Below, piece after piece: positions 7,100-12,346 of a DNA stretch of 12,346 bases. The stretch covers positions 395,001 through 407,346 of the forward strand of contig MU657187.1 of the NCBI GenBank assembly GCA_026770575.1. The letters run 5' to 3'. The translations under genes were made by a program, and so were the position numbers. The stretch is from Pelagophyceae sp. CCMP2097. Lineage: Eukaryota; Sar; Pelagophyceae. The notes beneath the pieces were generated by a model. It made no database searches. It worked only from the letters and a program-made list of their open reading frames with translations, and was not told the origin of the DNA. The stretch's first letter is position 1, and every line of letters starts with the position of its first letter.

Positions 7100-8146
7100 T
7101 TACATGCGTGAAGCGGCGCCGTCGGCCGCGAGCTCCAAAAGCAAATCAGCCGCCCACTTCCCCGCGACGCGGTCGCCCGCCGTAGCCGCCGCTCGATAAT
7201 GCCGCAAAGCCTCGGCCGAGTCGGCGTCGACGCCGATGCCCTCTTGAAAACAGGCGCCGAGGCGCGCCTGAGCGGGAGCGCACCCCGCGTCAGACGCCAA
7301 CTTCAAAAGCCTTACTCCTTCCTTTGCATCCTTCACCACGCCGCAAAAAGCGTCGCCCGCCAGAGCCTTGAGCGCCAAAGCGTGCAGCGCGTCGCCGCAT
7401 CCGGCTTCAGCGGCGGCGCGGTAGCCTCTTAAAGCGGCCGTGGCGTCCCGATCTTCGAGAGTCCCGCTGTCGTGCCACGTCGCCACCTCCGTCATGGCGC
7501 GCGCGTGGCCCATTGACGCCGCGCGCCGGACCAATGATTGGCAGCGGCGGAGGTCTCTGGTCAGCTTGAGAGCTGGTTCGGCTTCGAACGGCGAACGCTC
7601 GTTGTCATCCGACGGACACCGCCCCTTGTACTCCATGCCCAGCCGGTAAAGCGAGTCGGCGTCGTTGGCCCGGACGCGGCCGAGGATGTTGCAGAGCCAG
7701 GCGTGGTGCGAACCGGCGTCTTGCTGCGCGAGGGCGAGGCGGTGAGCGTCCGCGCCCGAGGTATGCGCGGCGGGCGACCACCTGGAAGACGCCTTGGAAG
7801 ACGCCGCCGCGGAAGAGGCCGACGTTAACGCCGGCGCAGACACGGTCGACGCCGACATGGACGAAGAGACTCGCGTGGACGACGCTGTCGTCGACGTGGC
7901 CGGCGCGCCTGAGGCCGCCGACGCCGCCGCCGCCGTTTCGGACGACGGCGTCGCGGAAGGGACATAGGCGGCGCGGCGCAGCGGGGCGCCGTGGAAGTCG
8001 GCGGGGCTTTTTGAGCGTGCAGTGGTGCGCGTTCGGCTCACGCGGACGGCAGACACCATGGAAACGGCTGCGACGACCGTCTCGTGCGCGTCCCACGCCG
8101 GAGGCGCGCCAATCGCGCGAGCCGGCATCGAACAGGCGAGGGCCAT
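7100..8146 (-). CDS. Sel1-like repeat (TPR-related) protein
   Basis: The single uninterrupted frame from ATG 8146 to TAA 7100 encodes 348 residues. Residues about 160-335 form Sel1-like helical repeats. The clearest are ATAALRGYRAAAEAGCGDAL (235-254), DAKEGVRLLKLASDAGCAPA (273-292) and DSAEALRHYRAAATAGDR (309-326), with the family's Ala/Gly-rich A-x-A-G-x-x-x-A turns and the spacer FQEGIGVD. Sel1 repeats are interaction scaffolds, often adaptors for ubiquitin ligases or signalling complexes; no partner can be inferred here. Residues about 60-135 are a Ser/Ala/Thr-rich linker that is probably disordered. Residues 1-35 are not a convincing signal peptide. It lies on the same strand as the methyltransferase gene, 376 bp upstream of it, with no sign of co-transcription. 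An N-terminal intron is possible (a GT follows codon 30) but not required. Confidence 0.82.
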   Translation of the reverse strand: MALACSMPARAIGAPPAWDAHETVVAAVSMVSAVRVSRTRTTARSKSPADFHGAPLRRAAYVPSATPSSETAAAASAASGAPATSTTASSTRVSSSMSASTVSAPALTSASSAAASSKASSRWSPAAHTSGADAHRLALAQQDAGSHHAWLCNILGRVRANDADSLYRLGMEYKGRCPSDDNERSPFEAEPALKLTRDLRRCQSLVRRAASMGHARAMTEVATWHDSGTLEDRDATAALRGYRAAAEAGCGDALHALALKALAGDAFCGVVKDAKEGVRLLKLASDAGCAPAQARLGACFQEGIGVDADSAEALRHYRAAATAGDRVAGKWAADLLLELAADGAASRM

Positions 8147-8215
8147 GGCGATTGAGAAGGGAGCGGAGAGGAGGTGGGACCCTGGCGGAAGCTCCTTGAG
8201 GTGGGTTTCGGATGT

Positions 8216-8275
8216 TTCGGCCCGAATGTTTTTTGTAAAACGTACTTTCGGCCCGAAAGTTTTTCGTTAACGAAA
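8216..8275. promoter_or_regulatory. Palindromic TTCGGCCCGAA sites and TTTCGTTAACGAAA upstream of the Sel1 gene
   Basis: ttcggcccgaa occurs at 8216-8226 and 8247-8257, 31 bp apart. The second copy sits inside a longer odd-centred palindrome, actttcggcccgaaagt, at 8244-8260. A separate perfect 14-bp palindrome, tttcgttaacgaaa, follows at 8262-8275. All lie 70-130 bp upstream of the minus-strand ATG at 8146, a place where dimeric transcription factors would be expected to bind. The regulator is unknown. Confidence 0.4.
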
Positions 8276-9051
8276 GGGGCGCTCCCGAGGCCCTCGCGCC
8301 CTCACGCACCAAGCGAGGCAGCGACCGCGCAGAATTCTTTGTTTGTAAACGAGGGTATTTTTTTAAAACAGCATTACTGGCGGGTCGAGCCGCGCATTCC
8401 GTCGGCACTCCCAAGGGCCCCCCGCTGTCCGCGCCACAAGGCGAGTCATGTATAGAAAGTCCCGTCGAGTCTACGAGTTGCACAAAGTTTCGGGTTGCCG
8501 CGTTTTTTTGAGGTGCGAAATCAAATCCATGTTGGAATAGCATCGGGTTTTCTAACATCAGCCGGAATTTGCATTGAGGTATTTTCTAATTAGAGTGGAG
8601 TATTTAGGGAAAGATATTTACATGTTTCGTGGCATGTTCGAGGTAAATATTGGCAAAATTGAAAACATTATCTTTCTGGAGTACAATTATAGACGTGCGA
8701 CCCACCCACGCAACCGAGTCGGCCGCAGCACCCGCTTCGCGCGCCAAGGTTGCCTCGCGAGGCCACGCTCGTGGGACTGTCCCGCTGCAGGTCCGACCGA
8801 CCGACGACGCCCTCGCTAAGTCACCTGGAACCGCACAGCACGACCCCGAGTCCCATCGACTCTACCCACCACCCCACCCACCTGCGGAAGGCTGTGTCAG
8901 GACGCGCAGGGTAAACTCGGGTATGCTAGGGTATTAACGCGAAAATGAGGGAAACATCGGGCATTTTCGAGTAATTCTCGGACCCGGCGCTACCCACGCT
9001 CGAGGTGCGCCGCAAATTGCGGCTGTGAAGGTCGAGCTCCGTGATTGGGCT
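8276..9051. other. Intergenic region, no gene seen
   Basis: Open frames here are short and unlike known families. The part at 8540-8700 is AT-rich, and the flanks are GC-rich. No RNA gene, hairpin array or repeat of note was found. Confidence 0.4.
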
Positions 9052-9220
9052 GGTCTCGGGACCCTCCTTCGTGGTCTCGGGACCCCCCCACAGCGCCTCC
9101 TCGCTCGACACGGGGGGTCTGGCAACCCCCTCCCCCCACCCACCCACGGCGGCTCGCTCGACACGGGGGGTCTGGCGAACCCCCCCCCCCCCCCACCACC
9201 ACCACCACCACCCACCACCC
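9052..9220 (+). repeat. Short direct repeats, C15 homopolymer and ACC microsatellite
   Basis: ggtctcgggaccc occurs at 9052-9064 and 9073-9085. A 30-bp block beginning tcgctcgacacggggggtct occurs at 9101-9130 and, with one extra base, at 9154-9184. The second copy leads into 15 C residues (9180-9194) and an ACC-rich run (9195-9220). The frames through here encode only Pro/Thr or Gly/Trp runs and are not credible genes. Confidence 0.8.
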
Positions 9221-9795
9221 GCGAGGTATGCGCGGCGTCCCCTTTTCAGACGGAAATCTGCTTCAACTATGGTGGACTCATTGTCATTGCTCGTCCACGC
9301 CCTGCTCTTCCACGACACGCGTCGCGTAAGCCCCCCTCCCACCACCACCCATGCTCCAAGAGAAAATCGGCACGACGAATAGGCTGCTATTGAAGATCAC
9401 CCATGCGTAATTTTTGTCTGTCCGTCCGTCTAATTCGCAGTTCCATCCGTGCAGAACCTTAAAAACAAGACGCGCGCCTAGGAATCCTATGCGGTATGCT
9501 GCTGCGCGCGGTTGCGAGGGTGGCGCGGGGCTTGGGTGTGCCGGTCCTTCTTTCGCCGCTGCGCCATCAACATTGAAATAGGACTTGACCTAAGCCAGCC
9601 TACTCGCCTTTCAAAGTGTCCTCTTCACGACCGCACCAACATACCAAAGGCGCCCTCCGGGGGTCTGCAGTACCTCCAGTGTGCCATGGTAATCGCTTGC
9701 GGCGCCGGCGCGCGCGGTCGGATCGCAAATCCCTTAAGTGGAACCGCTAGTTGGCACCGTCCAGTCGCAACGCCCCCGAAATCAGCCCGACCCGA

Positions 9796-9831
9796 CATCG
9801 GCGTATATCTCGCCATCGGCGTATATCTCGC
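9796..9831 (+). repeat. Exact 18-bp tandem duplication
   Basis: catcggcgtatatctcgc is present twice in immediate succession at 9796-9813 and 9814-9831. The surrounding 9221-9910 shows an open frame (9512-9919) with no recognisable features; I do not call it a gene. Confidence 0.85.
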
Positions 9832-9910
9832 CATCTTCATTTTTGAGGACCACCCTCCAAAGTCGATTTTAGATCAGCTTCGGGTCTCTCTCTTCCGTAA
9901 GATGATGCGC

Positions 9911-10024
9911 AAAATTTGAAATATTTTCCAGAGGGCGGAGGACGTTCCATTCAAGACGCCGAGTCGCGCCTCGCTCCTATTTGGCGCGTCAAAATATTGA
10001 AATATTTCCCAGGGGGCTGCGGAC
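9911..10024 (+). repeat. Direct repeat of about 33 bp, 80 bp apart
   Basis: The block beginning aaaatttgaaatattttcca at 9911-9943 recurs as aaaatattgaaatatttccc at 9991-10024. Both continue into a G-rich segment ending ggac, with small differences. Downstream, 10025-10452 has no gene I can support; it contains a G12 run at 10269-10280. Confidence 0.65.
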
Positions 10025-10452
10025 CTGCCCACCGGGCCAGGGGAGGTCGGGGGACCAGACCACCCCCGGGCTGGGATTGGGTGCGGAGCACCCCACCCCA
10101 CCTCACCCCGAGACCCCGAGGCCGAGTGGGGTGGGTTGGCTACAAGAAGGCCGGGAGTAGTAGGCAGTTAAGAAGGCTTGGGCTAGGTTAGCCTTTTAGC
10201 GACGTGGTGCCTCCTTACGTGAAGGTTTGGGGCTCGTCGGGATTCGTACGACTTTCCGGGTTTACAAAGGGGGGGGGGGGCGTCCTGGCGCATAGAGAGA
10301 GGTCCCTGTCCGGACTCCTGTGATAGGGTCGCCGGGCTTCGGGGCTGGTGGATTTGTTTTGAGAATGGGAGAATGATGCGGCTCTGCGTCCTTCAACTGC
10401 CAGGCGCCGAGCACGGAGGGGAGGTCAGGGGGTGCGCCGGAGCAACTTTACC

Positions 10453-10720
10453 GACGACGAGAATCGGATTCTGGACCATACAATTGCAGGATTCCTATCC
10501 ATTTTTTGAACACAGGATGTATGGGTGCCCCCGTCCTATTGGTCTATAGAGTGAGTATCGGATATCGAGCTCTTTCGCGCGTTCGCTACCGGGGAGTGCC
10601 CCCCCGGACCCCCCTCGTCGCCGCTGCGCTTCACCAAAAACGCTTCAAAAGAAACATTAAAAAATTAGCAGCCCGTCAAACAAATCTTTGACGACGACTG
10701 GATTCGAACCCACGACCCTG
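10453..10720 (-). mobile_element. tRNA-derived SINE-like unit, copy 1 (truncated head)
   Basis: On the minus strand a B-box block (GGTTCGAATCC, 10710-10700) is followed by tcgtcgtcaaagatttgt and a body of about 190 bp running to about 10499. The body includes gaagcgcagcggcga, a G-run, and ggatatcc/ggatacc-type words ending near cctgtg. It aligns along its length with the unit at 10721-10946, offset by about 223 bp. The head lacks the upstream tRNA-like half that copy 2 retains. A third, decayed B-box block (gacgacgagaatcggattct at 10453-10472) lies just beyond the body, suggesting a further unit end. Confidence 0.6.
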
Positions 10721-10997
10721 CGATTTTTTGGATCACAGGATCTACGGGTACCCGCGTACTATCGGTCTATTGGGTGAGTATCGGATATCGGGCTCCTTCG
10801 CGCGTTCTCTCCGGGGGATGTGCCCCCCCCCGGACCCCCCCTCATCGCCGCTGCGCTTCATCAAAAATGCTTCAAAAAAAACATATCGGAATATGAGCCA
10901 CCGAACAAATCTTTGACGACGAGGGATTCGAACCCGCGACCCAGACTTTGAGCGATCGCATCAATCGCTACTCGCGAACTGGCCGAGTCTGTTGCAA
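10721..10997 (-). mobile_element. tRNA-derived SINE-like unit, copy 2 (with tRNA-like head)
   Basis: The minus-strand head (about 10997-10916) contains cggccagttcgcgag, a perfect 6-bp stem agcgat/atcgct with a 7-nt loop at 10969-10951 in the place of an anticodon arm, and a consensus B box GGTTCGAATCC (10934-10924). The acceptor ends do not pair, so this is a tRNA relic and not a working tRNA. The body that follows matches copy 1. The head matches the element at 2271-2397 (caac...ctcggcc, gcgattg..., gatgcgat). Confidence 0.62.
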
Positions 10998-11002
10998 TTG
11001 GC

Positions 11003-11085
11003 AAAAAAACTGAAACATACCTCTTGACCGGATCGAACTGATGACCTTCAGATTAAACCGCTCTACCGTCTTGGGTCGCTTCAAG
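11003..11085 (-). pseudogene. Shrunken tRNA-like element with Pol III terminator
   Basis: The 63-nt minus-strand segment 11085-11023 starts CTTGA and ends TCAAG, which pair as an acceptor stem. Inside are an A-box-like GGTAGAGCGG, a CTGAAG word that recalls a tRNA-Phe (GAA) anticodon loop, and a B box AGTTCGATCC (11039-11030). It is about 10 nt too short, with the anticodon arm damaged. A T7 run, the Pol III stop signal, follows at 11009-11003. It lies immediately upstream of the SINE-like unit on the same strand. The amino-acid identity is a guess. Confidence 0.4.
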
Positions 11086-11148
11086 TCGACTTGATTCTTG
11101 ATCTGGAATTATACGCGGGGTTTGAGCCACAGCTTGGGTTCAAAAGTG

Positions 11149-11157
11149 TATATAAAG
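11149..11157 (+). promoter_or_regulatory. TATA box
   Basis: tatataaag matches the eukaryotic TATA consensus and lies 59 nt before the ATG at 11216, a credible core-promoter position for the following ORF. No initiator element is clear. Confidence 0.4.
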
Positions 11158-11215
11158 CCCTAGCTTGACCTTTAACGGCCATTCAACGGACTGAAAAAAA
11201 CAGTACTCGGTTGTG

Positions 11216-11563
11216 ATGAAGGAAGCTTTGGTAGATGGCAACGGGGCGCGCGGGCGCACGCGGAAGCGACGTTGCTCGCGTGGGCGACAGACCTCGGCGC
11301 GGATCGGTGGCCCCAAGGAGCGACGAAAGCGGTTGGCTATGGACCGAGAAAGGCCCGATCAAGGGAAATGCGCGGAGCAAGAAATGCCTCGCGCGCCGGC
11401 CACAGGATTTAGTCCAAGCCACCTTGTCACCACACCGAGCCAACGGAAGTACTCCGGGTTTTCTGAGAAATTACAAATTGCAAAGATGTACAAAGTGTTT
11501 TGGAAATGCAAGAAAAAGCTGGAGCACTCAAACTATCTCGAACCATTCTCCGCGGGCTCCTAG
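11216..11563 (+). CDS. Possible small basic protein, unrecognised
   Basis: An ATG at 11216 opens 115 codons to a TAG at 11561-11563. The first half is Arg/Lys/Gly-rich (RGRTRKRRCSRGRQ), and the second half is more ordinary with Lys, Tyr and Trp (KMYKVFWKCKKKLEHS). I recognise no domain. In its favour are the upstream TATA box and an end placed just 4 bp before a large palindrome. Against it are its shortness, overlapping frames of similar length, and its position among repeats. Confidence 0.25.
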   Translation: MKEALVDGNGARGRTRKRRCSRGRQTSARIGGPKERRKRLAMDRERPDQGKCAEQEMPRAPATGFSPSHLVTTPSQRKYSGFSEKLQIAKMYKVFWKCKKKLEHSNYLEPFSAGS

Positions 11564-11567
11564 CTCC

Positions 11568-12133
11568 GCGCGGAGTCCCGCAGCCTCGGCGCAAGCTTGT
11601 TGGACGCGCCGGAGGTGAGCAATTCTCCACTCGATGGAGGCAGTTTGCACACACAAAGTGGCCCTTTTTGTCGCGCTGGAGGGCCGCGAAATTGGTCAGA
11701 CTACACTCAGCCCTGGGACGACATGGGGAGTGCCACTTTGTGTGTACAAGCTCGATGTCCGGGCTGGAGACACAGTTGGGCCACCCTATAGTCACAGTTT
11801 GCACGCACAAAGTGGCACTATTCACTGAGCTACTTTGGTTCACACGTCGCCACTTTTGCAGGCTCTGGCGCGGCGGGCAGCGCCTTTCCGTCAGTGGAAG
11901 TGGTGCCTATAGGGTGGACCAGCGGCGTCCCAACACGGAAGGCAAAGTTTGCACACACAAAGTAGCACTCCCCATTGAGCCCCGATCTGTTGCGTACTTG
12001 GCCAACAGACCGGGACTGCACCGCATTGGGGAGCACCACTTTGCGTGTGCAATCTCGGACCATCGAGTGGACAAGCCTCGCCTCCGGCCCGTCTATCAAG
12101 CTTGCACCGACGCAGCGGCACTTCCGGCCGCGC
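11568..12133. mobile_element. Foldback-like element: 570-bp imperfect palindrome with nested inverted repeats
   Basis: The two halves are inverted copies about a centre near 11848. Matching blocks are gcaagcttg...gccggagg (11591-11615 with 12081-12105, about 22 of 25 bases), tccactcgatgg (11626-11637 with 12060-12071, perfect), the motif TTGCACACACAAAGTGG (11645-11661 with 12036-12052), ggggagtgc (11725-11733 with the minus strand of 11965-11973), and ccaccctatag (11781-11791 with 11907-11917). Within each half the TTGCACACACAAAGTGG motif also recurs in both orientations (11732-11748 minus, 11798-11814 plus, 11948-11964 plus), so smaller hairpins are nested in the large one. No transposase is encoded. 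Long inverted repeats built of sub-repeats are typical of foldback or MITE-like elements. Target-site duplications were not found. Confidence 0.65.
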
Positions 12134-12346
12134 TGTTAAAAGGGAGGATAATGTCAGCCGCGGTATAAAGGCCGATCATCAATAACGTTGTCGGTCTAGG
12201 TGCGCATTGGGCATCGCAGCACCTGCTTAAGCCTGCCGCGCCCGGCCGACCTTATCTTACAGGGGCCCCCGTAGGGTTTTTTTTTGCTCAAGGGCACCTA
12301 CTCAAGGGCGCCTGCACAGGGTTCGTTTTTTTTCCTTGGGGGGCAT
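12134..12346. other. Window end, no gene seen; short repeats
   Basis: A TATA-like word (tataaag) is at 12164-12170. Two copies of ctcaagggc(a/g)cct (12287-12299 and 12301-12313) are flanked by T-runs, gggttttttttt at 12274-12285 and gttcgtttttttt at 12321-12333. The purpose is unknown. Confidence 0.4.

Noticed and set aside
7605..8558. 317-codon minus-strand open frame over the Sel1 gene
   Set aside because: It is an alternative frame of the GC-rich Sel1 gene with Arg/Pro-rich translation and no domain.
9512..9919. 135-codon plus-strand open frame
   Set aside because: It includes the 18-bp tandem duplication and has no domain or sensible composition.
11500..12168. 222-codon open frame with recurring CTHKVAL peptides
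   Set aside because: The peptide repeats are just the translated TTGCACACACAAAGTGG motif of the foldback element. Frames on the other strand show equal repeats.

Overview
The window looks like nuclear DNA of a GC-rich eukaryote, probably a single-celled alga. Three things point there. A gene at 6723..5271 (minus) only becomes one protein when six short GT-AG introns (54-100 nt) are removed. The protein genes are widely spaced among tRNA-derived and foldback-type repeats. The WD40 units are of the very uniform kind that is common in pelagophyte/stramenopile algae; that placement is inference from memory of the family, not shown here. No bacterial operons, CRISPR array, rRNA or intact tRNA were seen.

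Layout. 1-715 (+): C-terminal end of a WD40 protein made of near-identical 126-bp units. 716-3390: no confident gene; a cluster of GGGCCC-type hairpins (955-1230), one weak small ORF (1580-1786), a tRNA-derived SINE-like repeat on the minus strand (2217-2397), a GGAC microsatellite, paired hairpins (2506-2583), another inverted repeat (2887-3002) and an AT-rich repeat tract. 3392-5134 (+): a low-complexity Ala/Thr/Asp/Ser protein built from a degenerate 18-bp repeat. 6723-5271 (-): a seven-exon SpoU/TrmH-type RNA 2'-O-methyltransferase, rebuilt here as 326 residues with all three family motifs, converging tail-to-tail on the repeat protein. 8146-7100 (-): a Sel1-like repeat protein with a Ser/Ala-rich N-terminal half and two palindromic sites upstream. 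8276-11200: no confident gene; short direct repeats, homopolymers, a tandem pair of about 222-bp tRNA-derived units, and a shrunken tRNA-like element. 11200-12346: a possible small basic ORF behind a TATA box, then a roughly 570-bp imperfect palindrome made of nested smaller inverted repeats.

The genes do not form an obvious pathway. The methyltransferase acts on RNA and has an N-terminus that could target it to an organelle. WD40 and Sel1 proteins are generic interaction scaffolds, and the 18-bp-repeat protein has no assignable function. The most unusual content is the repeat architecture: the nested palindrome, the tRNA-derived units, and a possible repeat-mediated origin for two introns of the methyltransferase gene.
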